Positions 20,992 to 31,933 of a stretch of DNA of 64,000 nt are shown here, piece after piece. Position numbers and translations under genes: made by a program. Source of the stretch: Ananas comosus (Eukaryota; Streptophyta; Magnoliopsida; Poales; Bromeliaceae); the NCBI RefSeq assembly GCF_001540865.1, contig NC_033640.1, positions 4,443,988 through 4,507,987 on the forward strand, read 5' to 3'. The first letter of the stretch is position 1. Each line of letters starts with the position of its first letter. The notes beneath the pieces were generated by a model. The model was not told the DNA's origin and made no database searches. It was given only the letters and a program-made list of their open reading frames with translations.

Positions 20992-21544
20992 AGTTGAGCT
21001 AGAATACTCTCGGATAGTAAACGGAACATGTTACTTACGTATTGTTGTTTTCGATGATAGAGCTTCAAATTGACGATCGGCCCGTAAATATGATCTAAAC
21101 CATTTAAAACTATCTAGAAATTCAAAATTTCATCACTTTCGATATTGTTCTTTTTCATCTGGTGAACAGAAAATGAAGATGGGTTGAAAGATGAATATTC
21201 TTTAAAAAATGATGATAGGAGTGCTGTAATCAAGATCAAGAGTATAGATCTGTTTTAAATAGGGTTTAAAAAATTTTCAACAAAAAATCAATTGATTTGG
21301 ATTATCTTTTACACCGTTTCAACGAGAAATGTCTCTTATCCACCATAAAATTACAAATTTTGAAACACTTGATCATGTAGGCAATGGATTGTCGAAAGAT
21401 TTGAAATTTGATTTCTAAACCACTTTAAGTGGTATAGATCATATTCAACGGAGCTGATCGTCAATTTGGCAAGCTCTATCATCGAACAACAACGGTCGAT
21501 AGTAAAATGCCCCGTTATACTATCGAGAGTATTCTAACTCAACT
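20992..21544. mobile_element. Long-TIR MITE family M, copy 1
   Basis: Inverted termini of about 90 bp: the left end agttgagctagaatactctc matches the reverse complement of the right end gagagtattctaactcaact, and each continues to the gacgatcggc motif. Flanks are TATATA on both sides. It has no coding capacity. Confidence 0.82.
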
Positions 21545-21608
21545 ATATATAGTTATATATAGTATATATATATATTATATATATACTATAATAGTATATA
21601 TTATTAGA

Positions 21609-22155
21609 GGTTGAGCTAGAATACTATCGATAGCCAACTGGGCTCAGTTGGCCACCCATTTATTTTCGGATGATGGGAGCGTCCAAATCGACGCATCGGC
21701 ACCGTTGAACCCCCCCCCCCCCCCCCTTGATCTATACCACTTGAAAGTGTTTAGAAATTAAATTTCATATATTTTTGATATTGTTATCTTATTCCATCGA
21801 GGGTGACACAAAACTGAACGCGCTAAAATGAATATTTTTTAAAAATGATGATAGGAGTCTTCTACCATCAAAGATCCAAAAGTATTACATCTTATTTTTT
21901 AAAATAGTTTAAAGAATTTTCTAATAAAAAATTAAATTGATTTGAGATATCTTACACCGTTAAACGGAGAAAACGCCTGGGGTGAAAACGGCCTCATATC
22001 AACCATTAAAATTACAAATTTTGAAACCTTTGATCATTAGGCAAGAATGCATAATCGAAAAAGGATTTGCAAATTTGATTCTAAATACTTCAAGTGTATA
22101 GATCATGGTTCAACGAGCCCGGATCGTCGGATTTGGAATGCCCTATTCATCGAAA
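21609..22155. mobile_element. Long-TIR MITE family M, copy 2
   Basis: Left end ggttgagctagaatactatc. The interior aligns with the other copies (ttgatct...tgtttagaaat...gttctacaccgttaaacgg). The right end is degraded into (TA)n. A C-run of about 16 at 21711-21726 replaces normal sequence next to the conserved gttgaac. Confidence 0.7.
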
Positions 22156-22157
22156 TT

Positions 22158-22195
<38 letters not shown>

Positions 22196-22202
22196 TTATA
22201 TA

Positions 22203-22777
22203 GAACTAGGCTAAAAAACTATGACTCATTCGGGTCGCACGGACGCTCGGCGTTGCTACCAAGTTGTTTTCGATGATGCGGCTTTCCAAATCGACGATCG
22301 GCTCCGTTAGACTTGATCACACTATTGAAATATTTAGAAACTAAATTTTTATATTTGTCGATATCATTTCCTATCAAACAAGTAGGTCTAAAATTGAAAC
22401 GGCTGAAAAATAAAATCTTAAATGAAAAAATGATGATAAAGATTAAATCTCAAGCATTCATTAGTATACTTGATCTTACTCTAAATAGTGAGGGAAAGAA
22501 TATTTCTATAAAAATTTTCATCGCATTTGGGATTGTTTTACACCGTTAAATCACAAACACACCACATCGGCCATTAAATTGTGCCAATTTGAGATCTTTC
22601 GAGCTCACTAGTCCAAATGATGTCGAAAACAAAAATTTGAAATTTAGTTTCCAAGATACTTTCAATAGGGTAGATCAAGTCTAACGGAGCCGATCGTCGA
22701 TTTGGAAGCCGCATCATCGAAAACAACTTGGTAGCACGGAGCACTCCGTGCTACCGATAGCATAGTAGCCGGACTCT
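22203..22777. mobile_element. Long-TIR MITE family M, copy 3
   Basis: Inverted repeats of more than 100 bp share cgacgatcggctccgttaga and its complement tctaacggagccgatcgtcg, with the subterminal dyad ggtagcacggag/ctccgtgctacc near 22730-22755. (TA)n lies on both sides. Confidence 0.85.
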
Positions 22778-22800
22778 ATATATATATATATATATATATA

Positions 22801-23360
22801 TATTGGGTTAATTACACCTGTAGTCCCCAACCTTTGCACCAATTTTCACTTGGATCCCCAACCTTTTTTTTTTGCAATTGAGTCCATAATCTCTTGATTT
22901 TATTACAATTACGTCCCAACCGTTAAAAAAGTTGTTAAAATTAACGGAATCACCACGTCAGCACTTATTTGGCATCCTTTTGCATGTTAATTTAGGGCCC
23001 TAAACTTTGCACGTTTTTCACTTTAGTCCCTAAAAATAAAAATTCAAAATTTTAAATTTAAATTCCAAAATAATATTAAAATTAATATTTTAAACTAACA
23101 AGAAATTAGAAATTTGAATTTGAATTTAAAGCTGGATTAAAATTTTGAATTGAAATTCAAATTTTAAATTTAATTTTTTAATTGAATCTAAATTTTGAAT
23201 TCAAACTTAAAATTTTGATTTTAATTTTGATATTTTAATTTACATTTAAAAAGAAAGTTTTCAAACCAAAATTTAAATTTAAAATTTGAATTTAAATTTA
23301 AAATCATATTCAAAATTTTGATTTTAAATTTTAAATTTGAATTCAAAATTTAAATTTAAA
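22801..23360. repeat. Unclassified repeat left end and AT-rich tract
   Basis: Begins gggttaattacacctgtagtcc, a style of terminus seen in many plant non-autonomous DNA transposons, followed by cggaatcaccacgtcag. From about 23030 it becomes a simple A/T-rich tract of aaattttgaattcaaa-like words running into an N gap. No second terminus is visible, so the class is unresolved. Confidence 0.4.
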
Positions 23361-23385
23361 NNNNNNNNNNNNNNNNNNNNNNNNN
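23361..23385. other. Assembly gap (25 N)
   Basis: 25 N separating AT-rich sequence from the interior of a minus-strand LTR. Confidence 0.99.
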
Positions 23386-24748
23386 CACTTGCAATCGGCC
23401 TCCCGCGGCAACCGTTGCCCGGTTTGGCCCGAACTCTTGCGCGACTTCCAAACGGCCTCCAAACCGCGATCCGTCTTTTTCGGAGTTTATTCCTTGACTC
23501 CAAGGTGCTCCGGTTCCGATCTCATAATTTTTAGACCTTTATTCCGCGTGCTGCGGCTATCTGTACCAAAACCGACCGTTTCATCAATAACTTCCCGTAC
23601 GCTCGTCGGATTACCGAACCGAGCATTTCAACGCGTTCGTTAGGTCCCCAATTAGGTTTCTACAAGGCCAATTTGCCTTAGAAACACCCGGAGGCAAAAG
23701 CCCCAATTTCGGTGCCCTAACAATGCCATAATCAAATTTCTTGGGATTGATCTCATAGCTAAGCATAATTAGGCTTAGAACCACTCAAGAAGCTCTCTAA
23801 TCCCATTTCCAAACCATTTGAACCATTTCTAGGGCATTTGGAACAAACCCTAAAAATCCACCATTAGGGCACTACGAAGAAACCATGGATTTCATGTGTT
23901 CTTCGGCTACTATGAAGCTCTAAAGCTTGTAAGGAGATCAAAACCAAAGATCTAGGGTTTAAAACTCAAACCCTAACCCTAAACTCACAAGAAATCACTA
24001 AGGAGTTCAAGACTTACCTCTCTAAGCTTGCTCTCTTGCATAAGGAGAAGATAGAGAGGAGGAGGAAGACCTTCTTCTCCTTCTTCTTCCCTTTCTTTTC
24101 CTCTCTTTTTTTCTTTCCTTTCTTCTCTTCTTCTCTTTTCTTCTCTCTTTGCTGCCCACGGTTGAGAGGGAGAGAGAGACACGAGAGAGGGAGAGAGAGA
24201 GAGCTGGGGTTATAACATATTATAACAATTGCCAAAAGACCCCCCAAACATTCATATTTGCAACAGATCAATTCTGTGCTGTTCGGGCTCCTTGTACCGG
24301 TACACGGTTTCTTGTACCGGTACAAGGCCTGGCAGACAGCCCAACCCGAGGGCTGGTTCTCTCGGTTACGCAGGGCTTGTACCGGTACAAGGCCCCTTGT
24401 ACCGGTACAAGGCCCCTTGTACCGGTACAAGGCCCCTTGTACCGGTACAAGGCCCCTTGTACCGGTACAAGGCCTGGCAGCTCTAAGCCGAGAGCTTAAC
24501 GGGTTGTACCGGTACAACCATTGGTCTTGTACCGGTACAAGGCATCCAGAATGTCATTTTTGACTTTGATTCCGCTCTACTTCGCGCCGTTCGATGCAAA
24601 AACCACTCTAACTCCTCTAGAGCTTATTTTTAACCTACCTTCCAACAGTGTTGGAACGTTAATGGATCGCGTCCAACCAATCCCTTCGAGTACTTTAGTC
24701 AATTTGGCTAAAGTCCACAATATTTCACCGAGATCTCGGGGAGTTACA
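23386..24748 (-). mobile_element. 5'-sense half of a CGTGACA-type LTR (copy S), minus strand
   Basis: Starts within the LTR (cttgcaatcggcctcccgcgg also occurs at 7510 in another minus copy) and ends ggggagttaca at 24748, the sense start. It contains a GA/CT-rich leader (24020-24205) and the densest GTACCGGTAC array (24293-24540). It is inserted in MITE family M copy 4, whose right half resumes at 24749. Confidence 0.75.
24293..24540. repeat. ACCGGT palindrome array with a 20-bp tandem core
   Basis: Nine perfect GTACCGGTAC palindromes. Five sit in an exact tandem of 20-bp units (CTTGTACCGGTACAAGGCCC) with centres stepping 24381, 24401, 24421, 24441, 24461. The extended dyad within units is CCTTGTACCGGTACAAGG. 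Confidence 0.95.
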
Positions 24749-25086
24749 CTATGCGTTTGTAAATTTAACGGTGTAAAACAATCCAAATCTGATAAATTTT
24801 TTATAGAAAATTCTTTTCACTATTTAGAGTGAGATCAGTACCTTTGATCTTAAATTCAAGTATTTTATCATTATTTTTTATGAGATTTTTATTTTCAGCC
24901 GTTCATTTTAGACTACTCGTTTGATAGGCAAATGATGCCGAAAAATTATGAAATTTAGTTTTCAAATACTTTCAATAGTGTAGATCAAGTCTAATGGAGC
25001 CGATCGTCGATTTAGAAGAAGCATCATTGAAAACAACTTGGTAGCACGGAAGTCTCTGTGCTACCGATAGTATACCAGCCTAACTC
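24749..25086. mobile_element. Long-TIR MITE family M, copy 4 (right half)
   Basis: Matches copy 6 from tttgtaaatttaacggtgtaaaac to the right terminus ggtagcacggaagtctctgtgctaccgatagtataccagcct, given here only by its key words at 25040-25080. The left half is missing or displaced by LTR S and the N gap. Confidence 0.75.
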
Positions 25087-25100
25087 TATATATTTATATA

Positions 25101-25641
25101 GGCTAGGGCTACTATACTATTAATAGGATAGTAGCACTTGTCCTATCAAATTGTTCTTGATGATAGAGATTTCGAATCGATTATCGGAGCTGTTGAAGTT
25201 GATTTAGAGTATTTGAAATATCTAGAAACTAAATTTCATAAATTTTAAAATTATTTACATGGTGATCAAATTCGTAAAATCGACAATTTTGACGGCCTAT
25301 ATGAGCCGTTTGCTTGTTTAACGGTGTAAAGTAATCCAAATTGCTTGAATTTTTTATAGAAAATTCTTTATACTATTTAGATAATGTTTGATAACTCTGA
25401 TTATGAATTGAGAAAGTCTAACCTCTATTTTAAGAAGGTTATTCATTTATGACAGTTTATTTTTCAACTCTTAAGATGAACTTGATAATGATTTTTAAAT
25501 ATTACAAAATTAGTTTCTAAACATTTCTAATTGTGTAGATAAATTTCAACGGTGCCGATTATCAATTTGAAGTTCCGATCATTTAAATCGACTTGATTGG
25601 ACAATGCACTCAATCTTATTAATAGGATAGTAAATGGACTC

Positions 25642-25642
<1 letters not shown>
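25101..25642. mobile_element. Long-TIR MITE family M, copy 5
   Basis: Left ggctagggctactatactat and right atagtaaatggactc termini with inverted interior motifs (cgaatcgattatcgg / gccgattatcaatttg). (TA)n then (GA)n lie at the right. Confidence 0.75.

Positions 25643-25659
<17 letters not shown>

Positions 25660-25698
<39 letters not shown>
25660..25698. repeat. (TA)n-(GA)n microsatellite
   Basis: Compound TA then GA run between a family M copy and a family N copy. Confidence 0.95.
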
Positions 25699-25700
<2 letters not shown>

Positions 25701-25824
25701 TCCGGCTATGGTGCTTGTAAAAGTATCAAGTATTTGGTACTTGTAAATTTTTTACCGTTAGATCTACGCATTTGATCATTTTCACCCGTTAGATTATACT
25801 ATTCAACCAACCACCTACTCAACC
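25699..25824. mobile_element. Short TA-embedded MITE family N, copy 1 (cut by gap)
   Basis: Starts tccggctatggtgcttgtaaaag and contains gttagatctacgcatttgatc, the family N core. It runs into 25 N at 25825-25849. Confidence 0.65.
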
Positions 25825-25849
25825 NNNNNNNNNNNNNNNNNNNNNNNNN
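25825..25849. other. Assembly gap (25 N)
   Basis: 25 N inside a family N copy, followed by (TA)n. Confidence 0.99.
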
Positions 25850-25876
<27 letters not shown>

Positions 25877-25881
<5 letters not shown>

Positions 25882-26086
25882 GGCTATAGTGCTTGTAAGT
25901 TTTTTGCCGTTAAATCTACCTCATTGACCATTTTCACCCATTAAATCATACTATTCAACGAACCACCTATTCAACCATATAACCCTAGAAGATTACTATC
26001 ATCCTAACCGCACATCTTTTAATTTAAGGATCGAAAACCTACAAGCACCAATGACTTGATACTTTTAAAAGCATAGAAGCTAAATT
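25877..26086. mobile_element. Short TA-embedded MITE family N, copy 2
   Basis: Core ttgccgttaaatctacc, cattttcaccc, ccgcacatcttttaattta, and right end aaaagcatagaagct, bracketed by (TA)n. Confidence 0.7.
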
Positions 26087-26105
26087 ATAATATATATATA
26101 TATAG

Positions 26106-26643
26106 AGCTAGGCTGGTATACTATCGGTAGCACGGAGGCCCCCGTGCTACCTAGTTGTTTTCAATGATGCGGGTTTCAAATCGACGATCGGCTCCGTTAG
26201 ACTTGATCTACACTATTAAAAATATTTAGAAACTAAATTTTATAATTTTTCAACATCATTTGGCCAGTGATCAAAACATCTCAAAATTGACAATTTTAAT
26301 GGTAGATGTGAGCATTTGTAAATTTAACGGTATAAAACAATCCAAATCAGATGAAATTTTTATAGAAAATTTTTTTTACTATTTAGAGTAAGATCTGTAC
26401 CTCTGATCTTAAATTCAAGTCTTCTATCATCAATTTTTATGAAATTTTTATTTTCAGCCGTTCATTTTTAGACTACTCGTTTGATAGGTAAATGATATCG
26501 AAAAATTATAAAATTTAGTTTCCAAATATTTTTAATAGTGTAGATCAAGTCTAACGGAGCCGATCGTCGATTTGGAAGTCGCATCATTGAAAACAACTTG
26601 TTAGTACGGAGGCCTCCGTGCTACCGATAGTATACCAGCCTAG

Positions 26644-26644
<1 letters not shown>
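26106..26644. mobile_element. Long-TIR MITE family M, copy 6 (best preserved)
   Basis: 539 bp with inverted repeats of about 120 bp. Left and reverse-complemented right ends agree almost base for base from aggctggtatactatcgg through cgacgatcggctccgttaga to tagaaac. Near each end is a palindrome (CACGGAGGCCTCCGTG at 26611-26626; the left copy has CCCC in the centre). (TA)n lies at both flanks and there is no other duplication. No transposase. It is the reference for the family. Confidence 0.9.
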
Positions 26645-26683
<39 letters not shown>

Positions 26684-26699
26684 ATGTATGTATGGATAT

Positions 26700-27188
26700 G
26701 TAGGGGCTATACTCTTATGAGCTATAAGAGCTCGTTACTCTAGTTTATTTCGATGTAAAGCTTCTGAATCTCAGTATTGAAACTGTCCTGAAACATAAAA
26801 TCCATACAAGGCGGCATAAATAAACGGTCAAAATGGAACGACGTCCTAAAATTGATGATCGGTCCTTCGATTTTTAAATCTGGATTGCGGGTGTTGAACT
26901 TTTTCTAGTAATTGTTATATAGAATTTTCTATCATTCTAATTCCTTTACCACAATTAAATTAGCAAGTATCTCATACCGGAACCTTTAAAAATTATCAAT
27001 TTTGAGATTCTCTCGTGAATCTGTAAGGTAAATAATGTCAAAAATTATAAAATTGATTTTAAAAGTTTTAATGCTTTAGATAATATTTAACGGTATAGTA
27101 TCGTCAATCAGAAGACTCTACAATAAAAAATGATTTATTGAGTATGAAGGCGATAGTTACTCATAAAGTATTAGTAGGCCGAACTCCT
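26700..27188. mobile_element. Long-TIR MITE family M, copy 7 (diverged)
   Basis: Left ggggctatactcttatgagc and right gttactcataaagtattagtaggcc are inverted relatives. The subterminal dyad is ATGAGCTATAAGAGCTCGTTACTC-like, which is diverged from the other copies, and the interior is only partly alignable. Confidence 0.6.
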
Positions 27189-27245
27189 CTTCTCTCCCTT
27201 CTTCGATATACTTATATATATATATATATAATATATATATATATA

Positions 27246-27474
27246 AGTCGAGCTAGAATACTCTCCAAAAGCCAAATAATGAGGTGATGCTTTTGAGTTT
27301 TTACATGGATGGAGGAAATTAAGGTTTGTGATGATCGGGTGGTGGTGGTGGTAGTGGTCGTAGTGGCAATAGAGTATTACCAATGGCCTGATTAGTAATC
27401 TAAGAAGTAGATCCAAGGTGTAAGAAACCTAAAAGCACCATAGGAGTGAACTTTTAAAAGTATTTAGCTCAATT
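27246..27474. mobile_element. Short TA-embedded MITE family N, copy 3
   Basis: Inverted termini gagctagaatactctcc / aaagtatttagctc and the gatgcttttgagttttta / cctaaaagcacc pair. TA tracts flank it. Confidence 0.6.
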
Positions 27475-27542
27475 ATATCAATATATATATATGTAGTATT
27501 AATATAGTATATATAATATATATACATATTTAGTATATATAG

Positions 27543-28108
27543 AGTTGAGCTAGTAATACTCCGATAGTAACGGAAAGTGATTTTACGTATCGTGGAGTTC
27601 CGTTTTCGATGGATAGAGTTCCAAAATTGGACGATCGGCTCCGTCATAAATATGATCTAAACATTTAAACTTACTTAGAAATCAAATTTCACGTCACTTT
27701 CGATATTGTTCCTTCTTATCCATCTAAGTGAACAGAAAATGAATGGTTGAAAATCGAATATTCTTATAAAATGATGATTAGGAGTCTTTAATAAGATCAA
27801 GCAGTAATAGATCTTCGTTTTCAATCTAGTTTAAAGAAATTTTCTAACAAAACTTCAATTTATTTGGATATCTTTACACTTAAAACCGAGAAAACGTCTC
27901 TATATCCACCATTAAAATTACAAATTTTGTAAACCATTTGATCATTAGGCAAATGAGTCAAAAAGATTGTGAAATTTGATTTCTAAAACATTTGATGGTA
28001 TAGATTCATGTTCAACGGAGCGATCGTCGTAATTTGGAAGCTCTAGTCATCGAAAACAACTCGATTAGCTAAAATGCCCCGTTTATTCGAGAGTATTCCT
28101 AGTCCAAA

Positions 28109-28111
<3 letters not shown>
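27543..28111. mobile_element. Long-TIR MITE family M, copy 8
   Basis: Same subtype as copy 1 (gttgagctag...atactc ends and cggaac/gccccgtt region) but with many single-base insertions and deletions. (TA)n on the right. Confidence 0.75.
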
Positions 28112-28154
<43 letters not shown>

Positions 28155-28157
<3 letters not shown>

Positions 28158-28741
28158 TACTATACTATTAATAGTATCAAGAGCTTGTTGCTATTAGATT
28201 TTTTACTATTGGATTAAGGGATGTGCGGTTAGGAAGATGGTGGTCCCCTATAGTTGAGCGGGTGGTTAGTTGAATAGTATGATTTAGCTGGTGGACATGC
28301 ATGGTCGAGGAGGTAGATCTAACCGCGAAAAACTTGGTAGCACCAAGCGTTTGGCGCCATCGATAGTAAAGTAGCCGTACTCTATATATATACAGAGTCC
28401 AGCTACTGTCATCCTAATCGGAAATCACTATCATTCTAACTGGATATTTTTTCATCCAAGAGCCGAAACCTAATAGTACGAAGCGCTTGGTACTATTAAT
28501 AGTATAATAGCCCAATTCTATATATATAGAGAGAGAGAGTACGACTATTATATTATTGATAGTGCCAAGCGTTTAGTGTTACCAAGTTTTCTGCTGTTAG
28601 ATCTATCTAGTTGACCATTTCTATATGTTAGATCATACTATTCAACCAACCACCCACTCAACCCTAGGGGACCACTATTATCCTAATCGCACATCCCTTA
28701 ATCGAAGGGCTGAAAACCTAATAGTACCACAAGGACTTGAC
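28155..28741. mobile_element. Three adjacent MITE family N copies (4-6)
   Basis: Copies at 28155-28382, 28392-28518 and 28540-28741, separated by short TATATA or GA tracts. Each keeps the core (gttagatct, ttgaccatttct, cccactcaaccctaggggaccac, cgcacatccctta). Subterminal dyads vary, for example tagtacgaagcgcttggtacta at 28474-28495. Confidence 0.7.
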
Positions 28742-30177
28742 TAACTACAGTGATCAAACATTACTCTTCTCTCACAGGAGATCTATATATCTTGGAGATA
28801 CGAGTAAGATAGCAAGAAATCCTTTTTCGCAATCGAAAGTAGAAAATTCAACTTAATTTATATTTTCATCGTAAAACTGACGAATATTTATAGTCTCTTA
28901 AAAGACCTTTCAATTTCTCTATACATTAACTCACTCATTAATTACTTTCGTAGAAAAACTAAAAGATATTTTTAGGGATATTAAAAGAGATACATTATTC
29001 TAGACTATTATAATTTTTAAAAGAAAATAAAAAGGCAATAAAAAATCTAGAGGGCATACTAATAATTATGAAGCAATTAAATATTTTATTCATCAATTTC
29101 AGGAAGGGTGTCAAGATGAAAAATAGTCTTTGATGTAGACTTTGAGCACTGATTATTGGGAATACAACCACCATATAATAAACCATAGGAATACGAGAGT
29201 CAAGAAATCTATAGTGGTGACTACGTACTCATGTACTATATTATATAATAATAAGATCAGTTAATTGTCTCGCTACTATTACACAGACCCAAAAGTATTA
29301 AGATCTTTAATTAAATAATATCATTATTTTATATAGAATAACTATGACAAACAAAATTTTCTCGTATATATATACACGTACGTACATGCAAAATTCTCAG
29401 ATATGGCCATAAGTAGTTGTACCACGTACTGAGGAATCTTTAGAAGGACACAGTCTAGCAAGCGTATCTGCCACAAATTAAGAGCGATCGATCGTAACCA
29501 AGTTACGGGGTGTGTGCATTTTCACGAATACGCTTGCTGTACATTTTGACTGTGCGCGTGATTGAAGTATTGAACCACCCATATATGCGTCTAACGATAT
29601 TTTCGCACCGCGTAAATAAATGTATCTCATATGTCATCAAAGAGATATATGCACCAGTCAATGCAGAGTTTGCACCTCAACTAACTGCTGTGTACATATA
29701 CAGTAGGTGGTACCCATCACGCATGAGGTGTACACAAGCATCAACATCCAATTAAATTGAAGGGCTTGAATATTACCACTTTTGGTACATGCACGGGCCG
29801 TTTAATTTGCACAGTGAACAAACAAATAGGAGAGACAAATTGAGGCGCAAAATTTACGGGTGAAAAAACACACCATTTGTCCTAGTTGTTAGTTGAGACG
29901 GCCTCTGCAGTAAAATAAAAAATAAAAATAAAAATAAAAATTCAAAGCTAGGTAGAATGCAACGATTTAATTTCATATAGCTTGAGAGTAAAAGCATATG
30001 AATTTGTACCTCAATTTTTAGGCTTCTATTTTATTTAACATCTACTTTTCTTCTATTCAATTTTAGCTTACGTCATGGTTTTATCCAAAGTCTCGAGTCA
30101 AGAAATGAACATAAATGTTGAATATGAACTATTAGGACACCATTTCTCACGTCTCGTATTTTGAATGCATAATTCAT
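28742..30177. other. Intergenic sequence, nothing recognised
   Basis: AT-rich sequence with isolated short open frames lacking conserved motifs. It includes several pyrimidine/purine words and an (AAAAT)n-like stretch near 29915-29940. I see no supported gene. Confidence 0.5.
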
Positions 30178-30586
30178 TTCTGTTGTGATAAAAATCGAAA
30201 AGATCTAGTCTTCGAATGTGAAAATATCAAAAGAGATCCGAGAAAGAAGTTATGATAAAAATTGAAAAGATCTAGTCCGTCGGATATGAAAATACAAAAA
30301 AAAAATCCGAAAAAAAAAGAAAAATAAAATACACAATAGTTATGTGGTTCGGTCACCAGCCTACGTCCACGGGCGAAGACAGAGCCGAGATCCTCATTAT
30401 AATCAAAATGGTATACAAATATGCCTCTCTCACAAAACTGTAATCTCAAAAATGCACCCATACTCTCTCTCATCTGCTACATCAAATAAATGAAATAAAT
30501 GGTATATTCATAATAGTGGCTAAATCCTAAATCCTAATACTTAGTAATACAAATCCACTAAGATTAGGATTATCTTAATTAGATTA
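30178..30586 (-). mobile_element. Copia-like LTR remnant
   Basis: Contains tatgtggttcggtcaccagcc, then tacgtccacgggcgaagac, the string typical of plant copia LTRs, and the taaatcctaa...gattaggattatc region that resembles 44800-44850. A 26-bp direct repeat (gataaaaatcgaaaagatct-like) recurs at 30183 and 30250. Exact ends are not determined. TRIM 1 inserted at its right end. Confidence 0.45.
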
Positions 30587-31133
30587 TGTGACACTCAATA
30601 TAGTCCTATATATAAGATATAATATGGCTAAAACAATTAACCTGATTTAAGCATTTTGGTTAGTGGCTAGACACGAGAGGTTATAAGCGTGTTAGGACGG
30701 GAGTAGTCCTAGGATAGGTGACCTTCTAGGAAGATGGGGCGTCACAATTGGTATCAGAGCCAATTACCAGCCGGAAGTGTGAGATGAGTCTCAGCTGAGG
30801 TAGGATTATACAGTAGGGAGGGTGAGACACTCATGCTGTTGACTGTTGTGGGTGCAGAAGTATAGCTCACTACAAGGTCGATTTAGGCTAGGAAGATAAG
30901 TCTCACATCGCCTGATACTTGTAAGTTTGAGCCTGACGAGAACGTTAGGACTTACGGGGGCGAGAATGTGAGATCCTAAATAGTCTTATATATAAGATAT
31001 AATAGGGCTAAAACTTTTAATTCAGCTTAAGCATTTTGACTGGTGGCTAGACCCAAGAGTTTAAAAGAGTTAAGCGTGCAAGGAGAGGAGTAGTTCTAAG
31101 ATGGGTGATCCCCTGGAAAGTTGGGGCGTCACA
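30587..31133 (+). mobile_element. TRIM element 1 (miniature LTR retrotransposon)
   Basis: 547 bp with two direct LTRs, 30587-30746 (160 bp) and 30967-31133 (167 bp). Both begin TGTGA and end ggggcgtcaca. A PBS TGGTATCAGAGC lies at 30749-30760, two bases after the first LTR, and a polypurine tract (acgggggcgagaa) directly before the second. The flanking pentamers GATTA (30582-30586) and GATCA (31134-31138) match 4 of 5. There is no coding capacity, so it depends on enzymes from other elements. LTR divergence suggests it is not recent. Confidence 0.93.
30749..30760 (+). other. PBS of TRIM element 1
   Basis: TGGTATCAGAGC, complementary to initiator tRNA-Met. Confidence 0.9.
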
Positions 31134-31490
31134 GATCAGGCATAATCTAAACATTAACTTAATTGGATAATCAAAATAGAATAGAGTTAGAAAACCTTGC
31201 AGTTCTAGAGTTCGTGATATATCTAACAATTTCTTAAAAAGGAAAAAAATAATTGACACTACTATCAGATGGTAGAAATTAAATTAATATCATATGAGTT
31301 TGAGACAGATTAAAGGACAAATATTTTAGGTCCAGTGCATGGAATGCAAATAGTATTTTTCAGATTCACTAGTAACTCAATTTTAAAAAAAAAAGTCAAG
31401 TGGTTGATATATATATATATGCAATTAAAAGTTTCAATGTTTGGATAACTTCCAAATGAACCAAAATTTTGGAACATGTCATTTATATAT
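31134..31490. other. Intergenic, nothing recognised
   Basis: AT-rich spacer. The right part near 31350-31400 and 31555-31590 shares an inverted word (attcactagtaactcaatttt), suggesting a small decayed foldback around 31355-31590. Confidence 0.4.
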
Positions 31491-31624
31491 GTATGGTAGA
31501 GCTATTTTGCTATCATAAGCATAGAGGATATGATACTTTCGACTTTTTTTTTTAAAATTGAGTTACTAGTGAATCTGAAAAATACTATTCTACATTTCGG
31601 CAGTAAAAAGTGAAATATTATGAA

Positions 31625-31838
31625 GTAGAGCTACTATGCTATCGAAAAAATAGAAGGTTANTATGATACTTTCGACTTTTTAGCCTTTAGATCAACCCGT
31701 TTGATCATTTTGAATCTTTAAATTAATACTATTATACTGTGGGGACCACTCAACCTTAGAGGTACTACTCAACCCTGGGGGGCCCCGCAATCATCCCAAC
31801 TGTACAATTCTTAATCCAAGGGTCAAAATGTCGGAAAC

Positions 31839-31840
<2 letters not shown>
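31625..31840. mobile_element. MITE family N, copy 7
   Basis: gtagagctactatgctatcg left end, core gatcaacccgtttgatcattt, right end caaaatgtcggaaac. It contains a single undetermined base at 31661. A partial sister lies at 31497-31550. Confidence 0.6.
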
Positions 31841-31913
<73 letters not shown>

Positions 31914-31933
31914 TATTATATATATATATATAC
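31841..31933. repeat. (TA)n microsatellite
   Basis: About 90 bp of nearly pure TA between two family N copies. Confidence 0.95.

Noticed and set aside
21711..21726. C-run as a G-quadruplex element
   Set aside because: A homopolymer of about 16 C in one decayed MITE copy is more likely slippage or sequencing error than a conserved structure.
24377..24476. CRISPR-like regular array
   Set aside because: Units are contiguous palindromes without unique spacers, and this is plant nuclear DNA inside an LTR.
24014..24563. Several overlapping frames rich in VPVQ, YRYK and CTGT
   Set aside because: By-products of the ACCGGT palindromes and GA/CT-rich leader in an LTR. The same words appear in all frames and at every array.
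28995..29186. Minus-strand short hydrophobic frame
   Set aside because: AT-rich intergenic sequence; no family resemblance I can defend.
30174..30473. Minus-strand 99-codon frame with a Phe-rich end
   Set aside because: It overlaps a copia-like LTR remnant; the frame is a translation of non-coding LTR sequence.
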